Source: Adiantum capillus-veneris (lineage: Eukaryota > Streptophyta > Polypodiopsida > Polypodiales > Pteridaceae). Taken from it: a stretch of 64,000 nt of DNA. Below the pieces are notes generated by a model. It searched no databases and was not told where the DNA came from. It worked only from the letters and a program-made list of their open reading frames with translations. Position 1 is the first letter of the stretch, and every line of letters begins with the position of its first letter. Below, one piece after another: positions 1 through 10,955 of the stretch. The stretch is from NCBI GenBank assembly GCA_014529385.2, contig CM043964.1, forward strand, positions 6,479,997-6,543,996, read 5' to 3'. The position numbers and the translations under genes were made by a program.

Positions 1-415
1 AAGGGATGGACGCCCACGCAATTAACAATAACCTTAATGTGTGAGAAAGAAGAAGAAAGGAGGAATGGCCAACGCGTGCAGGCGACGAGCAGCGAGGGTG
101 GGGAGTGGAGGACTAGCGCTAGGCGAGGCATTGCTCGGATGAGCTCACGCAAGGAAAGAGATTCACTCAAGAGCTCTCGACGCCATTGTTCGACGCCGCT
201 CTCGCTATCTTTGAAACAGCTCCATCCTATAACTGCCACATCACCAAGTTGCTTAGGGGGAAGAGGGGGCTTTAATAAGAAACGGGAGGAGAAGCTCAAA
301 AGGGGAGAATAGGGTATTCAAGAGAAGAGAAGGGAAGCTCGGAAGGGGAGAGGAACCACGGGTAAGAAGGATCAAGGAGGGAGGAGTGGAGCTTGGCGAA
401 GATCGAAAGCATAAG

Positions 416-418
<3 letters not shown>
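1..418. other. No gene seen; flank of (CT)n tracts
   Basis: Purine-rich sequence with no recognisable protein, RNA or element end. Short reading frames here have no domain and are composition-driven. Confidence 0.5.

Positions 419-482
<64 letters not shown>
419..482. repeat. (CT)n microsatellite
   Basis: About 32 uninterrupted TC units. The reading frames across it encode only alternating Ser-Leu or Arg-Glu and are not genes. Confidence 0.97.
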
Positions 483-484
<2 letters not shown>

Positions 485-540
485 CTTGAGAAACATTCCG
501 ACCTCGCTCTCGAGTAAGCAAGGTGAAGCAAGCAAGGGAG

Positions 541-541
<1 letters not shown>

Positions 542-606
<65 letters not shown>
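542..606. repeat. (CT)n microsatellite
   Basis: A second perfect TC tract of about 65 bp, separated from the first by 59 bp of unique sequence. It directly abuts the LINE ORF1 remnant. Confidence 0.97.
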
Positions 607-609
<3 letters not shown>

Positions 610-642
610 ATCAGAATTGGAGGACTCTCTTCACCCTGTTGA

Positions 643-1014
643 ATCGAGGAAGACACCCTCAAAGAATCCATCACCAAGCTTAATGACACTCTTCAACCAA
701 TCAACATCGATCCCGACATTGTCTCCTGGATCAACGACACGCATAGGCATATACCACTTGGCCAATGTATCCTCACTTTCAAAACCAAAAAAGAACGGAC
801 AAGGCTGCTACGCCAATTCTACCGTCTCAAGGGGACAAAGCTCTGGATTGCCAAGGAATTGACTAAAAATCAACTCAAGCTTAAAGCAAGCGAGCTCAAA
901 AAGGTGCATGACGCACGTAAGCAAGGTAAATGGGCAGTCTACTGTGGCGGTAAAGCCATCATTCAAGAGTTTCGAACTCCCAAGCCAGCTCCCCCTTCAC
1001 TTGACCCCCCTTAG
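643..1014 (+). pseudogene. LINE ORF1 C-terminal fragment (L1 ORF1p-like)
   Basis: An open frame of about 123 codons runs from the stop at 640-642 to TAG at 1012, with no initiating ATG at a sensible place. It reads like the end of the RRM and the C-terminal domain of L1 ORF1p, the RNA-binding chaperone of LINEs. It contains an ILTFKTKKERTRLL stretch, then a basic YRLKGTKLWIAKELT segment, then KVHDARKQGKWAVYCGGK. The same layout, diverged, occurs in ORF1 of the minus-strand LINE at 43992-44260 (KGTGCNVYEDRT). The coiled-coil N-terminus is absent. Only 80 bp separate its stop from the LINE 3' end, so ORF2 is absent too. The family call is by eye and alternatives are possible. Confidence 0.5.
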
Positions 1015-1094
1015 GGCTCTTCTTTTGATCTTATCCTCCTCCCCCCTTGATGGACCCTCAGTCCCTAACTGATATGTATCTAATGTTTTGTTTT

Positions 1095-1180
1095 GGTCCC
1101 ATAGGTCATATCTGACCTCCATTAACGATAATTCATCTATCTATCTATCTATCTATCTATCTCTCTCGCTCGCTCGCTCG
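1095..1180 (+). mobile_element. LINE 3' end with hairpin and (ATCT)n tail
   Basis: The sequence GGTCCCATAGGTCATAT..TGACCTCC..ACGATAAT matches, in the opposite orientation, the ends of the LINEs at about 40605 and 52977. It holds a 6-bp hairpin (AGGTCA 1103-1108, TGACCT 1113-1118, loop TATC). It runs into an (ATCT)n tract (about 1134-1162) and then CGCT repeats (1166-1180), the position where a LINE tail would sit. Confidence 0.75.
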
Positions 1181-1961
1181 TGCATGCGTACGCTTTCACT
1201 CGATCTCTCTCTTTGTGGGCACATGAGGTGAAGCGAGGAAGGAGGAGATAAAGGGGGTCAAAGATCGCCAAGGCAATTAAGGAGCTCGGCAAGAGTTGGA
1301 GCTCGGCTTGGCAAAGGCAGAAAGGGAGTTGGAGCTCGGCAAGGTAACGAATTGGAGCTCAGCAAGGAAAGAAGATGGCAAGGTAACGAGTAAAAGCAAC
1401 AAAGGAATCTAGTTGAGATGTCGTAATCAACAAGCAAGGGATAGGAGTACAAAGGAAAAGCGCGTTCTCTCCCTCGTGCTAGACAAGGAGAGGATCGCAG
1501 AGTTGTTGCATGAAGGTGGCATGATCTGGGAAGAGGGAAAAACAAGGCAGGCCAAAGCAAGTGTAGCCGCCAAGCAAGGGATAAAGCTTCAGATAGCAAT
1601 TGAGGAGCAGGAGGAAGTTAAAACTTGAGCACGGCAATTAAGCCAGTGCATAGCATAAAGAAGCATCAAGTGTAGCGGCCAATCAAGGGATAAAGCTTCA
1701 GATAGCAATTGAGGAGCAGGAGGAAGTTAAAACTTGAGCACGGAAATTAAGCCAGTGCATAGCATAAAGAAGCAGGAAGTTGCAGAACTGTTAGCAATTA
1801 TTGAACCATGATGACGATGATCGACACAGTGAACTTAAATTAAATTTTGCAGAACCCAAGAGCAGTTGAAGCTACGGAAAAGCGACAGGCAAAAAGTTTC
1901 CTCACCGACATCAGTTCGAAGTTTGATTAATCTTCGTCTTAAGCCCCGATGTCGTTAACGG
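1181..1961. other. Intergenic sequence with local tandem repeats
   Basis: No gene recognised. From 1281 to about 1400 a GGAGCTCGGCAAG-type unit recurs four to five times at irregular spacing. A 109-bp tandem duplication follows at 1558-1775. The sequence ends at the left flank (AACGG) of the Gypsy insertion. Confidence 0.6.
1558..1775. repeat. 109-bp tandem duplication
   Basis: Two copies begin CAAGTGTAGC at 1558 and 1667. They are nearly identical, with substitutions such as CCGCC/CGGCC and CGGCAATT/CGGAAATT. Confidence 0.9.
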
Positions 1962-3105
1962 TGTGAGTGGGATGAAAACACACAAAGCGCCTCTATAACA
2001 ACCCGACACACACTCTTGGGAAGATACACACACACACTATGGGGCACCACTCGGCTTACACAACACACCTGGCCGAGACAGGGAACACACCTCTGGAGTG
2101 AGAGGAGAGAGACTATCCACTTGCCCACTCCACACAGACACACACACGCACACACACACACCCAAAAAACTCAGCTAAAAAGAGGAGAATTTCTAATGTT
2201 TAGATACAATTGAGCTTGGGCCAGCACCATTGGGGCAAATAGCTCACACAATATAGGTAAAATAAGCCAGATACAATCACAAACTAGAGCAGAAACTTCG
2301 CTCATAGGAGAAACTTACACAGAAAAACAGCAGAAAAAGAGTGAGGAATTTGGCAAAATGGACAGCGCCATCGCGTCCGGAATGGCCCAAAACCCCAGTC
2401 TACAATGTCAAAGGGCTCAAATCCGACCTCAGATGAGTAGTTTACGGCCAAAATAGGCTCCAAAATGAGCAAAAACACACCTGCGGTTGTTCCTCCTCTC
2501 TTCTCCACATTTTTTCTGGTCTTCTCTCTCGTTTTTCAGTTCCCACACTTAGCTTTATTACTTGGGAACCCTTGGCCTTTTAGATGACCTCAAACGAACC
2601 CCGAACAGGCCATAAACTGACCTCGCAGTGCATAGGTTTCACCTTTTTGCATCATTCGCACACCTGGCACTCAGCTTTTTCCAATAATGCATCTCGCCAC
2701 CACGTGAAGTGGCCCCAAAAAGTGGTCCTAATGATGACCTTTCTGCATAACTCTCACAAGAAAACACCCACGTTGTGTCCGTCCTCATGCGCGTGCAAAT
2801 ACTGTCCTCGTTCGCCCTCCTGACGCCACTAGATGCCATCTGACGCACCTGCTGACCTCATGTCGTCGGCCCGCGGATAGCTTCCTCGAGAAGTTTTACG
2901 CACTACCAACTCCTCCTTATTCTAGAAAAAACACACTAGTACTGATAATAGTGAAAATCGCTGCACTATGTACAACCTGTCCTACCTGTACACATGTGGG
3001 CCCCACGTAACCACCTGGCTCTGAAAAATGGGCAATTCTTTATTTGATGCACCATGCATGTATATGTACATATGAGAAATAACTTGCTCCAAAAAACTCC
3101 TGACA
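1962..3105 (-). repeat. 3' LTR of the Tat-like Gypsy
   Basis: This copy starts TGTGAGTGGGATG and ends CTCCTGACA on the plus strand, and is 1144 bp long. Relative to the other LTR it holds about 75 bp extra near 2671-2737, about 95 bp extra near 2872-2966, and a 32-bp block in the opposite orientation (2738-2769). A short (AC)n tract lies near 2136-2161. Confidence 0.9.
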
Positions 3106-3121
3106 TAATTTGCCCATCCCC
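3106..3121 (-). other. Polypurine tract of the Tat-like Gypsy
   Basis: On the minus strand GGGGATGGGCAAATTA sits directly upstream of the 3' LTR start (TGTCAGG), the expected place for the plus-strand primer. Confidence 0.6.
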
Positions 3122-3133
3122 TAGCCTGCTAGA

Positions 3134-4819
3134 TCATTCATGATCAGCAGCAGCAAAGAAAGATATAAGACTCGCCGCATCACAGGTCTCCTCATCCTTC
3201 ACCAACATTGCTTGCTCCACAGACAGCTCATCTTGCTCCACCATCATCAATCTAGCATGATACAATTTAAGACGCAATCCATTTACCCTTGACTTATGTA
3301 GAACACCATCCAGGTTAGCCAGCTGATATGTGCCATTTGGAAAACACTCCACTACCTTGAAAGGGCCTTCCCACTTAATTTGAAACTTCTTTTGGAAGGT
3401 GTTGTCTAGCTTACTGTTGTAGTGCAAAACCAAGTCATGCTTCTTGATACCCTTACTTTTGACCTTTTCATTTATCTTTGCCAAAGCCTTATCCTGCATC
3501 TGCCCATAATGCTCCAATGCGCTCATCCTATCCAACTGGACCTCTTGTAACTGCAAGAGCCTCTCTTTGAATGCATCACTAGGCGGCCCAAGCAACTTCT
3601 CTAACATCTTGACCGCAGGCAACTCTACTTCCACAGGCAATAGTGCTTCTTTTCCATACACCAAATGAAATGGAGTGAACCCTGTACCTGTCTTCACCGA
3701 AGTACGGTAAGCCCATAATGCACTAGGCAATTCCAAATCCCAATTCTTTCCTTGGTGCTCTGTCACTTTCGAAAGAATCTGTACCAACTCACCATTGAAT
3801 CTTTCATTTAAGCCATTACACTGTGGGTAATAAGGAGTGGTATGTTGGTGCCTAATCTTCATCTTTGCACATAAAAAATCTACCAGTTTAGCTATAAAGC
3901 CAGGCCCCTTATCTGAAAGTAGCTCCAGTGGCACCCCAAACTTGCAACATATTTCAACATACACAAATTTTGCCACATCCTTTGCAGTGATCTGTTTTAA
4001 TGCTATAGCCTCTGCCCATCTAGAAAGATAGTCCACTGCCGTCAAAATATAGCTTTTGCCCCTGCTTGTGATAGGTAACGGGCCTATTGCATCAATCCCC
4101 CACTTTTCAAACACATCAAACGCCATAATGGTTTTTCGTAGCTCTGGCTTCAACACTCTCTTCCCAAATGCTTGACACCTATTGCAAGACCTACACCAAT
4201 GGTGCACATCCTTGTGCAAACTAGGCCATACATACCCCTCTTGCAAAATCTTATGCAAGGTGATCTTTAGAGCAAAATGGCCACCACATGCGCCTTCATG
4301 ATTCTCTTCCAACACTCTGTAAAGCTCCTCCCGCCAAGGTACACGTCTCAACACGAGATCAGCCCCTTTCATGTATAAGACATCACCAATCAATTTGTAC
4401 CTGTATGCTCTACGCACAAAGCCATACTTCTTAGACTTCTGAATCTCCTTTGGAATGATTCCTGTTAGCAAAAACTCCTCTTCTTGAGCCAAACTTTCCC
4501 GACCATGGTAAAGAGGTAAGTTGGTCCTAAACACAAATAGCTCCCCAATCATGCCTTGAGCTGCTTCATGTGCCTCCCCATTTAGAGCACGTTCAATGTG
4601 TCTGATGCTCCATGCTTCAAACTTTTTTAATAGGCCTTTAATTCTGAAACACATCTCCTTCAATGAGCTGTTCTTGCTCTTCCACACACCCAGCACTTGC
4701 TTCACCACTAACAAGGCATCACCTTTTATGCTCAACCTTCGAACCCCATGCTTCAAACAAATGTGTAATCCGGCTTCCAGAGTAGCATATCCAGTCTCAT
4801 TGTTACTATGAGCATCCAA
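3134..4819 (-). pseudogene. Gypsy pol 3' part: end of second RNase H and integrase
   Basis: This 561-codon frame begins inside the second RNase H domain (NNETGYATLEAGL near residue 6; GDALLVV near 34). Integrase follows, with an HHCC zinc-binding region (GGHFALKI...VHHWCRSCNRCQ, about residues 179-216). The DDE core is readable: Asp in KWGIDAIGPLP, Asp in LLSDKGPGF, Glu in NGLNERFNGEL. The C-terminal region contains WEGPFKVVECFPNGTYQL, usual after the core. It is separated from the upstream pol frame by a shift near 4820-4852, so it lacks its own proper start. No chromodomain is present at the end. Confidence 0.9.
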
Positions 4820-6873
4820 TTTGAACGCTCTCTTGCATACTAGCTTCCCCTCTAGATCATAAGTGCTATACCCCCTGAAGCTGCATCATGGCTCTTTCTG
4901 TATGAACCATCAAAGAACAACACATGTGCATTGCTGATATGTGGCACTTCTTCAACTACCTTTCTCACCACCTCTTCCTTAACAATAAGGGGATTCTCCT
5001 TGTAGGTCAACAAATCAGCTAGGGTAGCCCTTGTACTATCTTCCACTAGAAAAGAGAACTCAAACTCTTGCAGCTCAATTACCCATTTCTTCACCACATT
5101 TGACATGTTAGTACCATTAATTAACTGTGGCAAAAAAGCATAACTCGTCAAGAAAACAAAAGGCCGTGGTAGCAAGTAATGAGGAAATCGTCGACAAGCA
5201 AATATTACACTGGCCATCACTAGCTCTACTTCCGAGAACTTTCTCTCCGCTACCAACTTCACTCGGCTTGCACAATACACTGGCCTCATATAATGGCTGC
5301 CCTTCCCCTTTTGCAATAGCATGGCTCCAATGGCATCATCCCCTACTGAGGGATTTACATAAAAAACTTTCTCCCAATCAGGAGCCTGCATGGCTGACAA
5401 CCCCCCTAACACCTCTTTCACCTCTTGAAACACTTCTTCAGACTTGTCATCCCATTGCAATGGATCATGCTTTGCCACTTGTTGTAATGGATAAAGAATC
5501 TGAGAAGACAATGGAATAAACCTTGCCATGTACTTCACTTTGTGTATAAAGGTTGCCAATTGCTTCGTACTCGTAGGTGATGGAAGAAGAATAATAGACT
5601 TAACCTTGTCTGGATCAACCTCAATGCCATTTTCTGACACCATGTGGCCCAATAACTTCACCCTTGGCTGTGCTAGATGACATTTATTTGGATTTAGTTG
5701 TCCTCCACATTCATCATATGGAGCCAATACCATCTGCAGCTTCTCATGGTGTTCAGCCCTACTGCTATAGACACAGAAGTCATCCATAAAAGCTTTAACA
5801 CAACTACCAATGAATGGTTCCAACACCCAATTTGCTCTCTCTTGATAGAAGGAAGGTCCATTTGACAACCCAAATGGCAATAATGTGTAGCAATAGCAGC
5901 CCCATGGCGTAATAAAAGTTGTCTTTGTGCAGTCTTTAAGAGCAATCTTCAATTGAAAATAGCCTGAAAAACCATCACACACACTGTACCTCTCATAACC
6001 TGCCAATGAATCCAAGATCTGATCGATGAATGGAAGAGGATATGGGTTCTTCTTAGTGGCTGCGTTTAAGGGTTTAAAATCTACACAAATTCTCCACTTC
6101 CCATCCTTCTTTGGACTGACTACTACTGGACTCACCCATTCTGTGGTCTCCATAGGGACTATGAACCCTGCCTTCAACAACTTGTCCACCTCTTCTCGCA
6201 AGGCTTCCATTTGCTCTTGACCCATCCTTCTTAGCCTTTGCCACAGTGTCTTAGCACCTTCTTTCAGCTCTATATGCATCTCTTCACCCTTGAACCCTCT
6301 GATCTCTTTATATGAAGTAATGAACAAATCAGTAAAACTAGCCAGCATATGCAAATATATATCCTTCTCCATAGCTGAGAGGTCTCCACTGATCATTTGT
6401 GTCATCAATTCCTGCTTCTTTGACAACTCAACCTTGGTTTGCATCATCCCTTCAATCACTTCATAAGGCCCTTCACTTTCATCTTCAACCTCATTCGCAA
6501 ATGCAACTAAACCAAACTCCTGGATTTCTTTGTCCATCAAAAGAAATGCAACATCAGCATCCTCATCACTGCTGGTAGTGCTATCACTGTCCTCATCTGT
6601 CACCGTGGAAGAGTCTTCATCACTAGACTCATCCTCATATTCATAAAGCTCCTCTAATCGTTTCCTTGTGTCCATATTATAAAGCTTCTTGTTACCCGTC
6701 TTTCCATAGAGGCTAATCGTACCATGTCGCCAATCTTGAACAGCTCCCACTGCACGTAACCATGGTCTGCCCAGTATAATAGGATATGCTCCCAACCCTA
6801 TTGGCATCACATGAAAATCAACCACTGCCTTTGCATCATATGCCTCCACTTCTAAGCTCTTTACAACACCCAA
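4820..6873 (-). pseudogene. Gypsy pol: protease end, RT, RNase H, start of second RNase H
   Basis: This open frame of about 673 codons starts with the C-terminal side of the protease (YPIILGRPWLRA, about residues 29-40), then an acidic linker rich in Asp, Glu and Ser. RT follows (WVSPVVVSPKKDGKWRICVD, then the catalytic box KAFMDDFCVYSS where YxDD is usual, here FMDD). A decayed first RNase H comes next (KFSEVELVMASVIFACRRF). The frame ends just after the first Asp of a second RNase H (LFFDGSYRKSHDAASGGI). The TGA at its 5' edge falls where the relative at 60300 has Cys in AKVKCVGVV, so a single substitution probably split the polyprotein. A frameshift near 4850 splits it from integrase. Confidence 0.9.
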
Positions 6874-7879
6874 TCATTTTACTTTTTGATGGTTTGCCAA
6901 TCTGATCCGAAACCCTGACACCCCAGCCACTGTGAGACCCATCTTCTCAACGCATGAGTGTGTTATGACGCATATTTGGGCTCCGCCATCCACATAACCT
7001 TGTCCCAAATTTTTCCTTTTATGCCACACATCTACTATTGGACAAATGTCTGGTAGCTCATCCATTGCCAACACCTTTACTGAACCTCTCTCTGGCTCTT
7101 TCTCCATTGGGTTAACCATCCTCTTCCACTGTCGCTTTAGCTTAGGCACCATCTCTATAAGCTGCCCAAAAGTAACATCTGCCTTCCTGCTCGTCAGATC
7201 CTCCTTCAAGTCATAGCTTAATTGCCCATCTCCTAGTGGAAAATCTGAAACATGAAACTTTCGACGAGCTCTCCTTTTCCTCTTGGCCTTGACATCCTCG
7301 CCTTCATGGCTCTTTCCTTTCTTCTTACTAGGACCTGGGGCACTTCTTCCTTCCTTATCCTCTGTGGTCCTCTTCCCAATAGGCATCACTAATGTATCCT
7401 CTAGCTTTGATGCCTTCTCCAAGGTGACTACACTTAGCACTTTTTTCTTTCCCTTTTCCTCCTGGGTCAGTCCACTGGTTCCTTCGTCTCCCTTAATTTC
7501 GATGCCATAATCATTTGACCTAGTTAGCACCTGCCTTGGCAATGGATACATGTCTCCCCCCATCCTTGGTGGCTTATCACATTGCGGGCTGATGTGACCC
7601 AACTCTCCACAATTATAACATATGGGCGTCTGCCTCCAAAACCTACCATTGCTTTGTCCAACACCATTCCTAGGCCTTTCTTCACCTCCTAGCTAATTTG
7701 CAAGCCTCCCTCGACCTCGATTATTTCCCACTCGACCTAGCATGTTTAGGATGAGATTCTTCATCAAATCTACCATTTTCCTCATGTCTTGCCTTAGCCC
7801 ATCATCTTGCACTGTTGTAGTGACCACTGTTGGCATAACCTGAGTAGTAACAGGAACCACTGGTTCGTGATGAACCCCT
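6874..7879 (-). pseudogene. Gypsy gag 3' part and protease
   Basis: Downstream of the Copia insertion the gag frame resumes, with an in-frame TAG near 7693-7695. A CCHC zinc knuckle follows (CYNCGELGHISPQC, around 7580-7625), then a basic linker and the aspartic protease. The active-site motif is YVDGGAQICVI, with DGGA where DSGA or DTGA is usual. The Tat-like element at 60130-61050 has the same DGGA. The frame ends at the TGA before the pol frame. The protein would pack RNA (Gag) and cut the polyprotein (protease). Confidence 0.85.
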
Positions 7880-8070
7880 TGAAGGAGTACGAGCGGAAGT
7901 GCAACGCGAGAGAGAGTGCGAGAAGAAGAGCACGACGATATGGTGAACTCGCTCTACTGTAATGTGTAGAGCATAGTGAGTTCTTATTAGGTTTTTACAA
8001 AAGAATATGTGTACATACCTGGCGGCCCGCCCACTTACCTGGGGACCACATTGGGCTTTATACCCCAACA
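7880..8070 (-). repeat. 3' LTR of Copia
   Basis: 191 bp, TGAAGGAG...CCCCAACA on the plus strand. About 98% identical to 12010-12201. Confidence 0.97.
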
Positions 8071-8081
8071 ACCTCCCACTT
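8071..8081 (-). other. Copia polypurine tract
   Basis: Minus strand AAGTGGGAGGT directly before the LTR start TGTTGGGG, a typical plant Copia arrangement. Confidence 0.9.
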
Positions 8082-8159
8082 AAAGTCCAATGTGGTACTT
8101 TAAGTGTGAGAGAAGCTACTATACAAGCTAATATACAAGAGATGTAGAGAAGTGATGTA

Positions 8160-9440
8160 CTACCCTACACCTATCTGCTTGCGAAAATGCGCAAAGCTCT
8201 CTGAGGGAAGTCCTTTTGTAAGTAGATCAGCAGGATTTTCTGTGGTGTGAACTTTGACAAGCTGAAGTTGCTTATCCTCGAGCATTTCCCTGATGAAATG
8301 ATACTTTACATCCACATGCTTTGTCTTTGAGTGATAAACTGGATTGCGAGCCAATTGTATAGCACTTTGACTATCACAATATAACACAGTCATCTCTTCT
8401 TTGATTCCCAAATCTGTTACTAGTCGATTAAGCCAAATTGATTCTTTGCATGCCTCTGATGTTGCAACATATTCAGCCTCTGTAGTAGACTGAGTAACAC
8501 AATCTTGTAATCTAGAACGCCATGATACTTCTCCACCAGCCAATGTAAAGACATACCCTGACATAGACCTTCGGTTGTCTAAGTCACCTGCATAATCTGA
8601 GTCTGTAAAACCCTTTACACTTAGCTCCTGACTCCCATAGCATATACGCATACTCTTTGTAGCTTTCAGGTATCTCAATATTCCTTTCACTGCCTCCCAA
8701 TGTTTCTTGCCTGGGTTTGACATGTATCGACTTACTACTCCCACTGCAAATGCAATGTCTGGGCGAGTAGCAATCATTGCATACATCAAACTACCCACTG
8801 CAGACGCATATGGAATCTTATCCATTTCAGCCTGTTCTTCCTCAGACACAGGACAATCTTGTTTGCTAAGTTTCACATATGGTGGCAATGGAACACTCAG
8901 TGCCTTTCCCTTCTCCATATTGAAACGTTGCAAAACCTTGTCAATATACTCTGTTTGAGATAACCAAATCAACTTCTTTGATCTGTGTCTCTCAATGCGC
9001 ATACCAAGTATATGACTTGCCTCACCCATGTCTTTCATGTCAAACGATTTTGCCATCTTTGACTTCAAAGCTGAAATTTCTTCCAAGTGCTTGCCAGCAA
9101 TCAACATGTCATCCACATACAAAATAAGGATCAGCCAACTACCATCCTTAGCCTTCTTTGTATATAGACAGTGATCGAACTCACTACGTTTGTAGCCTTG
9201 AGAAAGCATAAACTTGTGGAATTTATGGTACCATGCCCTCGGTGATTGTTTTAAGCCATAAAGACTCTTTAATAACTGGCATACCCAATCTTCCTTGCCT
9301 TTCTCAACAAACCCTTCTGGCTGCTGCATGTAAATTTCCACATCTAAATCACCATGCAAGAACGCTATCTTGACATCCATTTGGTGCAACACCAAATCTA
9401 ATATGGCAACCAATGCAAGAAAGCATCTCAATGTAGTCAT
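8160..9440 (-). pseudogene. Copia RT (N-truncated) and RNase H
   Basis: A 426-codon open frame. It begins at a deletion joint just before MDVKIAFLHGDLDVEIYMQQPEGF, the middle of Copia RT. The RT active site LILYVDDMLIAG (about residues 106-117) is intact. RNase H follows (GFTDSDYAGDLDNRRSMSG, then STTEAEYVATSEACKE, then YCDSQSAIQLARNP) and ends with the usual VHTTENPADLLTKGL. About 100 residues of the RT N-terminus are gone. The frame is otherwise clean, in keeping with a recent insertion. The deletion is more likely inherited from a defective parent than made in place. Confidence 0.93.
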
Positions 9441-9441
9441 C

Positions 9442-10955
9442 TTACAAGTGCCAACTGTGTATCTCTTCTACTGCTTCTATGCTTATGTGGATGCTATGTT
9501 TTCTTACCATACAGACAATGTTCACAGAATTCAAAATCATTAAATGAAAAGCCAGGCAAATACCAGAACGAGACAAGATTTCCATTCCCTTCTTGGACAT
9601 ATGTCCTAACCGGCTATGCCACAAAGAAACGTCGGCTGCTCGGTTACATTGATTACATTTTTAGAGACATTTGATACATAAATCATGTAAAGTCCTCCAG
9701 ACTTTACTCCATGTGCTACTGTCATAGAACCCTTGGATATCTTCCACATGTTCTGTCCAAAAGTGGTGACGTAGCCAGCATCATCAAGTAAACCTGTGCT
9801 GATCAAGCTCTTTGTAATTGCGGGAACATGTCTCACATTCTTCAACGTGAAAGAAGAGCCATTCTGAAACTTCAATTGAAAATCTCCAACACCTAAGATC
9901 TCACATGTCTGCCCATTGCCTAGCCGAACATGATCTTTAGTGGTCACATAAGAGGTAAACCACTCCTTGTTTGGAGACACATGAAGTGATGCCCCTGAGT
10001 CTATAATCCAGTCACTCAATGCATTTCCATCAGATGCTGTAAGAAGAGCTGAGTCCATTGTATTCTTCAAGAAGTAGATGTCTCCTGACACTAGACTGTC
10101 ATCCTCTGCAACAGTGTTTGTCACATTTATTTCTTGAATCTTCACTGAGGACTTGTTCTTCTCACCATGGTCTTCATCTTTCTCTTTGCCTTTTTCTTCT
10201 TTCCATTCTCTGCAGTCTCTTTTCATGTGACCCTTCTTGCCACAATGGTAGCATTCTATGTCACTCTTGCCTTTAGCACTGCGGGACTTGCTACGAGACT
10301 GATTCCTCTTTCCACCTTTGTACTTTTCTTTGGTCCTTCCCCTGACAACTAAGGCTATTCCTTTGCCTTTGTCCATTGTCTTTCTATTGGTTTCTTCAGT
10401 AAGCAGACTTCCTTCTACACCTACTATGTTCAAACCATCTGGAGGTGCAGAATTACTCAAAGTTGTGCGAAAAGTGTTCCAACTTTCCGGCAATGTGATC
10501 AACAGGAACATAGCTCTAGCAGGTTCATCAAACTTGACACCTTGAGCTGACAACTGACTATAGATTGTGTTGAATTCATTCAGATGATTGGACATAGGTG
10601 TCCCTTCTTTCATCTTCAAGTCAACAAGCTTCTTAAGCCAGTATACCTGTGAAGCTGCACTCTACTTCTCATAAAGATCACTCAGCTTTAACCATGCTTG
10701 ATAAGCCGGCATCTCGTCTGCTACATTGAAGTAAACGCTTTCTGCCAAAGTCAGCATAATGGTAGAAAGTGCCAATTCATCCATTTCGTTCCATTCATCT
10801 TCGTCCATATCTTCTGGTTTTATCCCCTTGAGCTTTATAGGTTTTATCTGCTTCTTTTGTACCAACACGTGCCAAATCTGCTTCTTCCACAATGGGAAAT
10901 TGGTTCCATCCAGCTTCTTGATATTGTAAAGAGCAGTGTCCTGTGATCCAACCAT
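9442..10955 (-). pseudogene. Copia gag, protease and pre-integrase region
   Basis: The start at 10955 gives MVGSQDTALYNIKKLDGTNF, a normal Copia Gag beginning. A TAG near 10662 interrupts gag after about 97 codons. The frame then continues to a CCHC knuckle (CYHCGKKGHMKRDC), the protease (DWIIDSGASLHVSP) and its C-terminal part (IYVSNVS). A one-base shift near 9620 precedes the GAG-pre-integrase domain (LWHSRLGHMSKKGMEIL). The sequence then breaks near 9441, before any integrase catalytic core. The next residues belong to RT, so roughly 300-400 codons were lost at this joint. Confidence 0.92.

Noticed and set aside
253-689. Reading frames rich in Arg-Glu or Ser-Leu repeats
   Set aside because: They are translations of (CT)n/(GA)n microsatellites in different frames, with no unique domain. 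The same applies near 18839-19069, 49892-50392, 50803-51051 and 52777-53001.
1962-3105. Separate solo LTR at the left
   Set aside because: It has the PPT next to it and shares ends and flank with 13870-14868, so it is the 3' LTR of the same element.
5127-5519. A 130-codon plus-strand frame opposite Gypsy pol
   Set aside because: Antisense shadow of RT/RNase H coding sequence. It has no domain of its own.
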